Assembly: GCF_000265365.1 (NCBI RefSeq)
Contig: NC_018011.1
Coordinates: 1,054,001 to 1,118,000 of the forward strand
Direction: 5' to 3'
DNA from: Alistipes finegoldii DSM 17242
GTDB lineage: Bacteria > Bacteroidota > Bacteroidia > Bacteroidales > Rikenellaceae
DNA: 64,000 bases
Shown: in pieces, positions 41,819-50,729 of the stretch
Position numbering within the stretch: the first letter of the stretch is position 1
Layout of the letters: each line of letters begins with the position of its first letter
Program-made: the position numbers and the translations under genes
Notes under the pieces: model-generated
What the model saw: the letters and a program-made list of their open reading frames with translations, nothing else
Databases searched by the model: none
What the model was told of the DNA's origin: nothing

Positions 41819-43144
41819 TTAGATGGCAATATCTATCCGATCGCTCCATTTGGTCGTAGGACATTTCGAGAGCATCTCGCGCCGCAGCCGGGTATTATTC
41901 TGCCCGGTCAATTCCGCACCCAGCACCACGAGGCGGCTGTCGAGGTTCAGCGGTCCGTTGACCTCGTCCACCGCGGCCTGCAAATGCCGCAGCTGCCCGA
42001 TGTCGGGCCTATGGTGAAACATGTTGAGCTGAAGCGCTTCGGCAGGAATAAGGTCCGACAACGTGACGGTAGCGCGTTTGAACAGGAACGGCCGTTCGCC
42101 GGGGGCGTAGGCCGGCCAGATCGCCCGGAGCAGCGTCATGGCATAAGGCACCATCTCGAACGTATTGTCCGTCGGTACGGGAAATTCGATTTGCAGTCCC
42201 CGGAAGGTCTGACGCTGGTTCTCGTTGAAAGGATTGGTTTCGATGCCGACATAGATGCGCCGGGCATAGGAATGCTGGTCACGGAGCTTATGGGCGGACG
42301 AACTTAAATAGCGCACAACGGCGGCTTTCACCTCGTTGAAGTCGGAGGTCATTTTCCCAAATGCCCGCGATGTGCATATCTCCTGCTTGTCGGGCGGCGC
42401 CAGTTCCAGACTGATACAGGGCGTCCCGTTCATCTCGCGCCAGAGGCGGTCGCCAACGACAGTCATGTTCCTGCGCACCCACTCGCGCGGCAGCACGGAG
42501 AAATCGTAGGCCGTGCGGACACCCATCGCCGTCAGGCGCTTCTCATGCCGCCGACCGATGCCCCACACATCGCCTATCGGGAGTTTTTTCAACGCCTCCA
42601 CACGCTTCTCCTCCGTATCGATGATATAGAGCCCCCGCCGGGCGTCGTCCGTCTTGGCGAGCTTGTTGGCGGCCTTGGCCAGTACTTTGGTCGGGGCGAT
42701 GCCCAGACAGATCGGGATGCCGATTCCGCGCCGGGTGGTGCGGATGATCTCGCGCCCCAGCTTCTCGAAATCGAAGCCTTCCATTCCCGTAAAGTCGAGG
42801 AAGGCCTCGTCGATGCTGTATATTTCGAGGTTGGGGACGAAGGAGGCCCAAATGCTGTGCATGCGGTTGCTCATGTCGCCGTAGAGCTCGTAGTTCGAGG
42901 AGAACGTAACGATGCCGTGTTCCCGGATGGTGTCTGCTATCTGAAACAGCGCGTCACCCATCCTGACGTATCGCTTCGCCGGCCGGTTCATGGCTATCGC
43001 ACAGCCGTCGTTGTTCGAGGCCACGATAATGGGCTTTCCGTGCAGCCACGGCTGCATGGACTCCTCGCAGGAGCAGTAAAATGAATTCCCGTCGGCAAGG
43101 CCGACCATCTGGCGGGGATTCAGGGGCAACAGCTTCCGGCTCAT
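41819..43144 (-). CDS. umuC: UmuC-type translesion DNA polymerase
   Basis: 441 aa from ATG 43142-43144, overlapping the umuD-like stop by 4 bp. The Y-family catalytic residues are visible: MVGLADGNSFYCSCE (first Asp) and EIYSIDEAFLDFTG (SIDEA motif). Helix-hairpin-helix-like KLPIGDVWGIGRRHEKRL and a C-terminal little-finger domain follow. It is expected to copy damaged DNA with the UmuD partner. The length is normal. Confidence 0.93.
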   Translation of the reverse strand: MSRKLLPLNPRQMVGLADGNSFYCSCEESMQPWLHGKPIIVASNNDGCAIAMNRPAKRYVRMGDALFQIADTIREHGIVTFSSNYELYGDMSNRMHSIWASFVPNLEIYSIDEAFLDFTGMEGFDFEKLGREIIRTTRRGIGIPICLGIAPTKVLAKAANKLAKTDDARRGLYIIDTEEKRVEALKKLPIGDVWGIGRRHEKRLTAMGVRTAYDFSVLPREWVRRNMTVVGDRLWREMNGTPCISLELAPPDKQEICTSRAFGKMTSDFNEVKAAVVRYLSSSAHKLRDQHSYARRIYVGIETNPFNENQRQTFRGLQIEFPVPTDNTFEMVPYAMTLLRAIWPAYAPGERPFLFKRATVTLSDLIPAEALQLNMFHHRPDIGQLRHLQAAVDEVNGPLNLDSRLVVLGAELTGQNNTRLRREMLSKCPTTKWSDRIDIAI

Positions 43145-44025
43145 CCTATACCTCCTTTCTTCGTCCTCAGCTGCCGGATGGAGTGGGTGACGATGCCCCA
43201 TATCAACCGTTCGTTCTCGCCGGTAATCCGAATCGGAGCATAGTCCTTGTTGCCGGGCATCAGCCAGATCTCCCCGTCGTCGTGCACCTCGACGTATTTC
43301 ATGGTGAAGCCTTCGGAGGTGACGCATACGGCAAGATCGCCCCACCGGGGTTCGAGCATCCGGTCCACGATCACCGAATCGCTGTCCTCGATGTCGTCTT
43401 CGATCAGAGAGATGCCCCGCACTTTCCCGAAGAAGGTGCTGATCGGGTTAGGAATCAGCTCTTCGTTCAGGTCGACGAGCCCCGCGACGGGAACGTCGCT
43501 CGCCGGAAAATACGAGGCTCGGATAGCCCGCCGCTCGAACAGCGCGGGTTGTTCCTTCTGCGGCAGGCGGTCGATAAGGCGTGTGCGCCGTCGCTTGAAC
43601 CTCCGGACTTTGATGACGACCGTAACGACGCCCAGCACCCGCGCTTCGGTGTCGCCGTCGACAGGAAGCGTGTCGTCCGTTCCGCCGCCGAGAAGCCATA
43701 GCTCTCGCCCCCGTTTGCGGATATATTTCAGCACCCGTTCGCCGCAGACCTCGCAAAACGCCAGGTCCCCGGTGCGCGGTGCAAGCCGCGTGTCGAAAAG
43801 GATGCCGTCGCCCTGCTCCAGCTCCTCCTCGACCAGATAGTAATCCCGAACGCGGGCATAGTATGTCGCACCCGGACTCAGTATGAGGACTTCGTTCAGG
43901 TCGATGCGGTCGCCGATATAGTCCGCGGCCGGCGAAGGGAATCCTGCCGGAATGCCTTCGCTGACGTAGGGCAGCGATTTGACGGTCGTCGTTATAAGAC
44001 CATATATATCGAAATGAATATTCAT
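43141..44025 (-). CDS. Tandem-domain UmuD-like protein
   Basis: 294 aa made of two UmuD/S24-type domains in a row. The first (residues about 25-145) has FPSPAADYIGDRIDLNE and GDLAFCEVCGERVLKYI, but its expected nucleophile region reads RVRDYYLVEE, with no Ser. The second (about 165-290) has SYFPASDVPVAGLVDLNEEL and KVRGISLIEDDIEDSDSVIVD, with a Ser, and FTMKYVEV, with a Lys, so it could be the active half. The usual UmuD has one domain of about 140 aa. The fusion may mimic a UmuD dimer with one dead protomer. It is operonic with umuC. Confidence 0.78.
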   Translation of the reverse strand: MNIHFDIYGLITTTVKSLPYVSEGIPAGFPSPAADYIGDRIDLNEVLILSPGATYYARVRDYYLVEEELEQGDGILFDTRLAPRTGDLAFCEVCGERVLKYIRKRGRELWLLGGGTDDTLPVDGDTEARVLGVVTVVIKVRRFKRRRTRLIDRLPQKEQPALFERRAIRASYFPASDVPVAGLVDLNEELIPNPISTFFGKVRGISLIEDDIEDSDSVIVDRMLEPRWGDLAVCVTSEGFTMKYVEVHDDGEIWLMPGNKDYAPIRITGENERLIWGIVTHSIRQLRTKKGGIG

Positions 44026-44614
44026 CGTGCATAATTAGGCGCAGGGGCATACGGAGTGTCGGCACGCAATGCAGTCGGGCATCGTGTCGTCGTTTCGACA
44101 AATAGTTAAGCGGGGCTTTGCCGGCTCCTGCCGACCGTGTAGTGTGAAATTGCGTCGTTTCCTCGGTACTCCCTGCGGAGTTCGTTCACAATACAAACGA
44201 AAATATCGTGCCTTTGTTGCATAAGCGCCAGTACCGGCATTCCGAAAGATATATAAAAGATCTAATCAAAAAAATGGGTATCAACCGCGAGTAATTTCCC
44301 GGATATTCCTTATATTTATAACTCTGCATATTTCATAGCGTCATGAAACTGAGTATAGAATATCTGCCGAACAATCGGATCGACGATGAAGAGCTGAAGC
44401 GAACACGAACTATTGCAACATAATATTTCCCAGTGTAATCTCGTGATACTATCGTTTGAGAAAATGAGACTACACGATAGATTGCATAATAACCACTCTA
44501 TTGGTTCCTATTTTGATCCCAAACATTGACAATAGCCCGCATTTTTTCATTGTATTTCTGTGCTCAATTGTTAATATTTGCTACCTTTGTTCACAATATA
44601 ACTTATAAGGGCTT
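44026..44614. other. Intergenic region with a truncated ORF and a promoter for the GHKL gene
   Basis: A short frame at about 44343-44426 (MKLSIEYLPNNRIDDEELKR) looks like the first 27 codons of a gene that is cut off. TACCTTTG at 44582-44589 matches the -7 element of a Bacteroides promoter; the -33 element is weak. The base composition drops sharply from here into the AT-rich module. The umuD-like gene's own promoter lies in the first part of this gap. Confidence 0.45.
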
Positions 44615-46543
44615 ATGGACGGCATGGAGGTTAATTTAAGTCGGGCGATTGATTTTTTTTATCCATCCTCTTCATCATTGGAGCTTGTGTATTTTGAAGC
44701 TATTGCCAACGCAATAGATGCAGGCGCCAATAATATCCAAATAAGCATTGCCGTTGATTCGTATTCCAAGCCGGAATCTCTTACAATAGTAATTTCTGAC
44801 AACGGTGTTGGTTTTACTAACGATCGGTATCGTAAATTCACTAAATTACTTGAAACAGAGGAAGAAGATCACAAAGGACTCGGACGATTGGTCTTCCTCA
44901 AATATTTCAAAGAAGTTTATATCGAAAGCATATTTGAGAAACAAATTCGGAAGTTTACGTTCAAGAAGAACTTTGAGAAAAACAATTTCACTCTCTCTCC
45001 GGCTCCTGATGCCACTTATACGGGCAGCAGATTGGCATTTAGCGGGTACCTAAAGAAAAAATTATATTCTTATGATTTTCTTAAACCGGTATCTATTAGG
45101 CAGTCTATACTTTATCATTTTTACCCGCATCTGTTTTCCATTGTTAAAGCGGGTAAAGATTTGAAGATTGATTTAACGTTATCTACCAAAGAGCCTAATC
45201 CTGAGCAAGGATTTTATAACGATTGTCAAATACTGATAGCTAGTCAAAGTGTCGATTTAGAAAGCAGAAAATTTCCTGCAGAAAGCTTAGACCTTTTTGA
45301 CACGATTGATATTTTTTACAAAATCAAACAAACCAATAAAGAATCGTCACTAGTAACCGCAATCTGCGTTGATGGGAGAACAATTCCTATTGATATTATG
45401 TCAAAAGAATCTACCCCCAAAGGATATGAAATAGTTTTTCTGTTGTATTCCAGTTTCTTTACAGGTAAAACAAATCCTTCTCGAGAAGCCCTGACACTTG
45501 ATGAGCAAGAATTGAAAACTGTAAAAAATCTATTTAGGAAACATGCAACGATTATTCTGAATGAAAAAATCCCAAGCATTCAAGAGGAAAATAAACATAT
45601 AACAGAAAGCCTAAATAATAATTATCCTCATTTGGCAGGTTATTTCGATGAACAATCAATTGGAATTATCGATCGCAATAAAGCGATTGAAACAGCCCAA
45701 CGTAAGTTCTTTCAGGCACAAAAAGAGGTTTTGGATGCTCCAAACACAATTTCAACCGAACAATATGAAAAAGCTCTTAACGTTTCCTCTCGAACATTGA
45801 TGGAGTATATTTTATATCGAAATGTAATCATCAAAAATCTAAAACAAATTGATAAGAAGAATCCGGAAGCGGATATTCACGATATAATTGTTCCTAGAAA
45901 AAAAGTTTGTGGGAAAGCAGGATTTATAAACGATCTATACACTAACAATGCGTGGTTGTTAGACGATAAATATATGTCTTATTCAACCATCCTCAGCGAT
46001 TTGGAAATGAATAAGCTTATGCCATATCTTGCATTGGATGGAGAGAATGTTGATGATGAAAAAAGGCCTGATATTGCAATCGTCTTTTCTAATGATTTTC
46101 ATAATCCAGTAGGCCAAGTAGAAGTACAGACTAAAACGGATGTTGTTATCGTTGAACTCAAAAAATTAGGATTGCCTTTGGCCAAAAGAGAAGAGGTCGT
46201 CAGTCAGCTAAAACAGCGCGCTCGAAAACTTGCAAAATATTATCCCGATAAAATTCAACGTATTTGGTTCTACGGAATCGTAGATATAGATGCAGAATTT
46301 CGCATAGCGTTAAAAGAAGAAAATTATACGGAATTATTTTCTGCAGGATCTTTATTCTACAAAGAGCATACGGTTATTTTAGACGAAGATAAGAATATTC
46401 GCATTCCATTTGGCTTATATGTATTATCCTTTGATGCCTTTTTGAAAGATGCAGAATCTCGAAATTCGACATTTCTCAATGTGTTGAAACAAGGGTTTTT
46501 AAAAGGTTGCAATATACCTAAAGCATCGAACGAACAAAAGTAA
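44615..46543 (+). CDS. GHKL-ATPase with C-terminal nuclease-like domain (candidate defence protein)
   Basis: A 642-aa protein in AT-rich sequence. The N-terminal GHKL fold has the N-box EAIANAIDAGANN, the DNGVGF motif and a GLGRL loop. A long central region follows (SYDFLKPVSIRQSI, TGKTNPSREALTL). The C-terminal 150 residues hold RPDIAIVFSN and TDVVIVELKKLG, a D...ExK arrangement of a PD-(D/E)xK nuclease core. GHKL ATPases with nuclease domains are common in bacterial immune systems. I do not recognise the exact family; antiphage function is inferred. It shares the island with a YhcG-type nuclease gene 45 bp downstream. Confidence 0.75.
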   Translation: MDGMEVNLSRAIDFFYPSSSSLELVYFEAIANAIDAGANNIQISIAVDSYSKPESLTIVISDNGVGFTNDRYRKFTKLLETEEEDHKGLGRLVFLKYFKEVYIESIFEKQIRKFTFKKNFEKNNFTLSPAPDATYTGSRLAFSGYLKKKLYSYDFLKPVSIRQSILYHFYPHLFSIVKAGKDLKIDLTLSTKEPNPEQGFYNDCQILIASQSVDLESRKFPAESLDLFDTIDIFYKIKQTNKESSLVTAICVDGRTIPIDIMSKESTPKGYEIVFLLYSSFFTGKTNPSREALTLDEQELKTVKNLFRKHATIILNEKIPSIQEENKHITESLNNNYPHLAGYFDEQSIGIIDRNKAIETAQRKFFQAQKEVLDAPNTISTEQYEKALNVSSRTLMEYILYRNVIIKNLKQIDKKNPEADIHDIIVPRKKVCGKAGFINDLYTNNAWLLDDKYMSYSTILSDLEMNKLMPYLALDGENVDDEKRPDIAIVFSNDFHNPVGQVEVQTKTDVVIVELKKLGLPLAKREEVVSQLKQRARKLAKYYPDKIQRIWFYGIVDIDAEFRIALKEENYTELFSAGSLFYKEHTVILDEDKNIRIPFGLYVLSFDAFLKDAESRNSTFLNVLKQGFLKGCNIPKASNEQK

Positions 46544-46551
46544 CATACTTT

Positions 46552-46570
46552 CGGGACGCAGTGCGTCCCG
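46552..46570. repeat. Near-palindrome repeated inside the next gene
   Basis: A 19-bp near-palindrome starting CGGGACGCA lies between the two genes of the AT-rich module. Its reverse complement occurs inside the YhcG-type coding region at 46863-46880. It is GC-rich against an AT-rich background. It may be a regulatory site or a mobile palindrome. Confidence 0.55.
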
Positions 46571-46588
46571 TCTTCAAAAGCATTAAAT

Positions 46589-47602
46589 ATGAGCGCTATA
46601 ACAACTCTATACGACGATATTCGAGCTATCATTATCAATACTCGTAACACTATATACAAGGCGGTAAATACCGGTATACTTGAGGCCAATTGGAAAATAG
46701 GCCGCCGAATAGTTGAAGAAGAACAAGCCGGAGCCAGTCGCGCAGAATACGGACAAAGGGTAATTAACGACCTTGCAGAGAAGTTGTCGGTAGAGTTCGG
46801 GCGAGGTTTCGACGCCCGTGAATTACGCCGTTATCGTCAGTTTTATTTGCTGTTCCCAAAATGGGACGCACTGCGTCCCGAATTGACATGGACCCATTAC
46901 CGCACGTTAATCCGTGTTGAAAACGAACGCGCCCGACTTTACTACATGAATGAAGCTGCATTGCAGAACTGGAGTACGCGGGCATTGGATTCGCAAATTG
47001 AGCGACTGACCTACGAACGAATTCTCTCTTCGCAAAATCAACTTATAGTAAAAGAAGCCGAAGATGCGGCTTCGCGCCAAGCACAACTCACACCGGCCGA
47101 CATCATCAAAGACCCGTATGTGCTCGACTTTCTCGGTCTTCCGAGTGGCGTGAACTTCTATGAAAAAGATTTGGAAAAAGCGCTTATCGACAACCTGCAA
47201 CAATTCTTGTTGGAGTTGGGGCGCGGTTTTTCCTTTGTTTCACGTCAATACCGTTTCAAGACCGACAACGAAAACTACTATGTCGATCTTGTATTCTATA
47301 ACTTCATCCTCAAATGCTTTGTGCTGATTGATCTGAAAGTCGGGAAACTGACTTATCAAGACATCGGACAAATGGATTTCTATACTCGCTATTTCGAGGA
47401 GAATATACGCACAGAAACCGATAATCCAACTATCGGTATCGTGCTTTGCACCGAGCGGGACAACACGATTGTCAAATACTCGGTAATGAACGACAGCAAT
47501 CAATTGTTTGCCTCAAAATACAAACTTTATCTCCCGACAGAAGAGGAACTTATTAACGAGCTGGAAACAAGTCGGAAGCAGATAGAAAATAATGTCAAAT
47601 AA
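46589..47602 (+). CDS. YhcG-type PD-(D/E)xK nuclease (DUF1016)
   Basis: A 337-aa protein with the DUF1016 opening (helical N-terminal domain with NWKIGRRIVEEEQAG and YGQRVINDLAEKLSVEFGRGFDARELRRYRQFY). The C-terminal nuclease domain has a D...DLK arrangement (YYVDLVFYNFILKCFVLIDLKVGKL). YhcG/DUF1016 proteins occur in defence and mobile-element contexts; the reaction is unproven. The N-terminal part is GC-richer than the GHKL gene. It is likely co-transcribed with it. Confidence 0.85.
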   Translation: MSAITTLYDDIRAIIINTRNTIYKAVNTGILEANWKIGRRIVEEEQAGASRAEYGQRVINDLAEKLSVEFGRGFDARELRRYRQFYLLFPKWDALRPELTWTHYRTLIRVENERARLYYMNEAALQNWSTRALDSQIERLTYERILSSQNQLIVKEAEDAASRQAQLTPADIIKDPYVLDFLGLPSGVNFYEKDLEKALIDNLQQFLLELGRGFSFVSRQYRFKTDNENYYVDLVFYNFILKCFVLIDLKVGKLTYQDIGQMDFYTRYFEENIRTETDNPTIGIVLCTERDNTIVKYSVMNDSNQLFASKYKLYLPTEEELINELETSRKQIENNVK

Positions 47603-48149
47603 CGTCATCCCGGCGTCATACGCAAAGAACCTATCGGGATAAATAACTTGAAATAGCATGTGACAATGCGTCATAGAAAAATGTCTGCGGACTGACTTTT
47701 GAAAAATATAATTTCCAAGAACAATCCATAACAAGGCTATGACCATATAGAAGAGTTGGTTTTTAAGTCACAAATTGCAGTCCTCGCCGAACAATGCCAA
47801 TTTGGAGTTTTCGGCAATTCGCATGCGTATGACGATTAACAGGGCGCAGTGTTTACTACGACCTTTAAGATCAAGCCTGCATTTTGGGACGTAGGCAGGA
47901 GTGCTATTGAGGATCCGAACCACATCCGGCACCTAAAGGCAATCTTCAATTGCATGTTGCCTTACACAACATCAATGAAGAGTTCAACAAAGCCTTGAAT
48001 GCCTAGCTTCGCATGTTGAAAAATTACCGGTTACGAGATATGCGTCCAACCTCCGATTTCATAAAGAATAAAAATACGTAAAGAATTGAATCGGGACGAG
48101 GTAAAGACCAAATACATATTTAACGATTTCCTTACATTCATAGAATAAT
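47603..48149. other. Decayed region downstream of the defence module
   Basis: About 550 bp with no intact gene. One plus frame gives broken protein-like stretches around 47,850-48,000 (for example DPNHIRHLKAIFNCMLPY) separated by stops, suggesting a dead gene I cannot identify. It is probably the scar of the module's insertion. Confidence 0.35.
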
Positions 48150-48326
48150 ATATCTCTTTGCAGAGAAAGAATGATTGTCAATGCGAAAGAGGCAAAACTC
48201 GTCCCGGGAACAATTCGCAACGACATTGTAAGTATCCACCTATTGCTCCGACTACCTATCCGCCGTATAGTTCCAAATGTCGGAAAGGTCTTCGACCGCT
48301 TTGCGGGTAAACCGTATTTCATCCAT
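48150..48326 (-). pseudogene. ParE-type toxin, degraded
   Basis: On the minus strand, ATG 48324-48326 overlaps the parD stop and reads MDEIRFTRKAVEDLSDIWNYTADR, an unmistakable ParE/RelE-superfamily opening. Two in-frame TAG codons follow within 4 codons, where relatives have Trp and Gln. The rest of the frame is decayed, and the 3' limit is approximate. The toxin is dead, leaving the antitoxin alone. Confidence 0.78.
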
Positions 48327-48564
48327 TCGTCCACTTGGCTTTCAGGGTTTTCAGATGATCCTCCGGGTCGAATCCTTCGGCCACGCCGCTGTCGATTCCC
48401 TCGCGGATGGCAACTTTCAACTCCGTCAGACGGCTTTCGTTCTCCTCCAAAAGCCGCAAGCCGGCCCGAATAACCTCGCTGGCATTGTTATAACGCCCCT
48501 GTGCGATTTTTGCCTTGATGAAATCCTCGAAATAAACACCGAGGGCTACCGATGTCGTTTTCAT
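48319..48564 (-). CDS. parD: ParD-type antitoxin
   Basis: 81 aa with a ribbon-helix-helix opening (MKTTSVALGVYFEDFIKAKI), the typical NNASEVIRAGLRLLEENE, and an acidic tail. ParD antitoxins bind their own promoter and neutralise ParE by the C-terminal tail. The gene is intact and overlaps the remnant parE. Its toxin partner is inactivated, so it is an orphan here, possibly kept for anti-addiction or as a regulator. Confidence 0.85.
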   Translation of the reverse strand: MKTTSVALGVYFEDFIKAKIAQGRYNNASEVIRAGLRLLEENESRLTELKVAIREGIDSGVAEGFDPEDHLKTLKAKWTNG

Positions 48565-48668
48565 AGTTGTTCAGTCTTTACGCAAAATTACCAATATTTA
48601 ATAATAAAAACAAAATCCCGACCGGATTTATTGTGTCCGGCCGGGATCGACAATTCGTATTCAACTTT

Positions 48669-48959
48669 TCAGGTATGGGTCATCCAGCCATGAAACGGCC
48701 CGTCGATAAAACAATGCGACCGATCCGGGCAGCCATGATAGACCAGTCCGCCGACAACGCCCAAACGCCCATCGGGATAACGCTCCTTGAAAAGGAACGA
48801 ATAAGGTGCGAAGTCCTTGTAAAGTTCGATCTCGCACAGATGATGGGGATTTTGCTCCCGGCGTTCGAGCCGTTTCAGACACTCGTGGAGCGTCTTGTCG
48901 TCGATACTTTCGGCATATTGCACTACTTTATCGTAGTGCTCCTGACACATGATTTTCAT
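48669..48959 (-). CDS. DUF4120 protein
   Basis: A 96-aa protein matching the DUF4120 family common in Bacteroides ICEs: MKIMCQEHYDKVVQYAES, CEIELYKDFAPYSFLF, LGVVGGLVYHGCPDRSHC and a WMTHT end. Its function is unknown. No signal or membrane segment is seen. It is the first of many small maintenance-region genes read toward the left. Confidence 0.78.
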   Translation of the reverse strand: MKIMCQEHYDKVVQYAESIDDKTLHECLKRLERREQNPHHLCEIELYKDFAPYSFLFKERYPDGRLGVVGGLVYHGCPDRSHCFIDGPFHGWMTHT

Positions 48960-48976
48960 AATAGTCCGGATTTTCG

Positions 48977-49612
48977 TTAGTCTATATCGCAGCCGATGAA
49001 GGTATGCTCGTTGATAAGCAGGTAGTAATAACCGTTACCGCATCCTCGGTACTCTTTCGAAAATCCTGCGGTCAGGTCCCCAACCCGGTGATAGCCATCG
49101 TCCTTATCGCAAGGCTCCACCCATAGCGAACCGTCGTAGCCGCGGAAATCAAACCGACCCGAATGGAACGGCGTGCGGTTTTTGACGGCCTCGCAGAAAG
49201 ACCGGTAAGTCGTTTTGCCGCACCATTTGCGCACGGCTTCGAGCGTGATGATCTGCCCGTCGATACTGGTTCCGGTCGTGATGCCGTTTTTGTAGAGATC
49301 CTTGCTGTAATCGGCATGCTGGATTTTGCGGATAAACGGGCTTGTGAATCCTGCTTTGGCCGCTTCCCGCTGGAATTTGCGGATTAGACGGCGATTGATT
49401 TCCTCAGGGTCTTTGTCCGGAGCCGGTTTGAAAATCTTTTCAATGTTGTCCCAGTCGCCGAATCCGAAGCCATATCTTCGTCTGCCGATACCGATGATGC
49501 CGCAAATGTTTTGATCGCGGTTGTAAAACAGACGTCGGCGTCGACCTTGATACTGGATGTACAGAGAGTACGGGGTTTCTGGATTGCGTAAATATTGTTC
49601 TGCTTCGTGCAT
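48977..49612 (-). CDS. Hypothetical ICE protein, 211 aa
   Basis: I do not recognise the family. The protein is rich in Arg, Tyr and Gly (SLYIQYQGRRRRLFYNRDQN, FHSGRFDFRGYDGSLWVEPCD) and may be beta-rich. No membrane segment is seen. It is 17 bp upstream of the DUF4120 gene and probably co-transcribed with it. Confidence 0.65.
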   Translation of the reverse strand: MHEAEQYLRNPETPYSLYIQYQGRRRRLFYNRDQNICGIIGIGRRRYGFGFGDWDNIEKIFKPAPDKDPEEINRRLIRKFQREAAKAGFTSPFIRKIQHADYSKDLYKNGITTGTSIDGQIITLEAVRKWCGKTTYRSFCEAVKNRTPFHSGRFDFRGYDGSLWVEPCDKDDGYHRVGDLTAGFSKEYRGCGNGYYYLLINEHTFIGCDID

Positions 49613-49761
49613 GGTAAATGGATATTATATTAATACATTGTATCGCGCAGCCTTGGATGCACAGGGACCTGAACACTGGCTCGCTCACAGAGGTCTATGA
49701 TTCGGCAAGTCTGTGTGTCCACATCATCCAAATCGAGTGGCATACGGATGACAGGATCATT

Positions 49762-50661
49762 CTACACTGTAACTTTGCTTGTAGGGCATGACTCTTCGTA
49801 GATTAACTCTTCGAGCGTCATGTCCTGCGGTTGACTGATGTCGTCTTCCGGTCTGACGAAATAGCAGACCGCAGTATGCCGCCCGTGGTCCTTGACGAGT
49901 TTCACGGGTTGGAGCGTGTTGTAGATGCGCCGCTCTGTAACGGGAACGTCGAGCGCCTTCCACTCCGTCCGGGGCAGGGCGACCTGCTCGTCCCGGTAGC
50001 CCCAGACGATGACCGACTTCGGATTGGGAGCCGCGAATACCGTTCCTTCGCAATCGGAGAGAAACCGTCGGAACTCCTCCTCCGTCCGGAACGAAATACA
50101 GTCGCCGCGGTAAAGGTTACCATGCAGGTTCTCCGTATCTTTGTAAAGGCTGATCTTGCGCCATTTCTCGGTGGAGAAATCACCGTAGAGCGGATCGCCT
50201 TCCCGGAATTCCCACAGCGGCACCTCGGCGCAGAACCGGACGACTCCGTTGCCGCAGGCGCCGCAATGGCCCCAAGCACAGAAATCCCCCGGCATAGCAC
50301 CGGAAGGCTTCAGTTCTTGCGGCATCACGGCTGTAAAAGGCCCTCCGCTGACCGAGCAGCCGATACCGTCGGCTGTCGCCCACACGAAAGGCACGTAAGG
50401 GCACAGGCAGATCGAGCGCATTCCGTCTTCACGGACCGCCTCGATCAAGGCGTTGCCATGGAAGTCGCCGTGGCGCGTGGTATAGCGCACCCGGTCGCCG
50501 ACCTGCGGGACAAGCGGGTTGCGGGTACGTTCGATATGACGCACCAAAGCATTGGCGGCATCTACGTCCTCTTGCGTCAGGCAATGTTCATGGTCGTAAA
50601 GCGTATTCATCGGCAGCAGTGTTTCGCGGCTGTACCGATCTTCGGTTTTATCTTGTTGCAT
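49762..50661 (-). CDS. DUF4121 protein
   Basis: 299 aa, resembling the DUF4121 family of Bacteroides mobile elements. Features include VPQVGDRVRYTTRHGDFHGNALIE, a Cys-rich CAWGHCGACG segment, and LYRGDCISFRTEEEFRRFLSDCEG. The function is unknown. The Cys cluster could bind zinc. It lies among the ICE maintenance genes, between the ArdC-like protein and the 211-aa protein. Confidence 0.7.
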   Translation of the reverse strand: MQQDKTEDRYSRETLLPMNTLYDHEHCLTQEDVDAANALVRHIERTRNPLVPQVGDRVRYTTRHGDFHGNALIEAVREDGMRSICLCPYVPFVWATADGIGCSVSGGPFTAVMPQELKPSGAMPGDFCAWGHCGACGNGVVRFCAEVPLWEFREGDPLYGDFSTEKWRKISLYKDTENLHGNLYRGDCISFRTEEEFRRFLSDCEGTVFAAPNPKSVIVWGYRDEQVALPRTEWKALDVPVTERRIYNTLQPVKLVKDHGRHTAVCYFVRPEDDISQPQDMTLEELIYEESCPTSKVTV

Positions 50662-50729
50662 ATTGCTGATAATAAAAACGCCGCGACCTTTCGGCCGCAG
50701 CGCAGATTAAACGATTTGTTTATCAAGGT

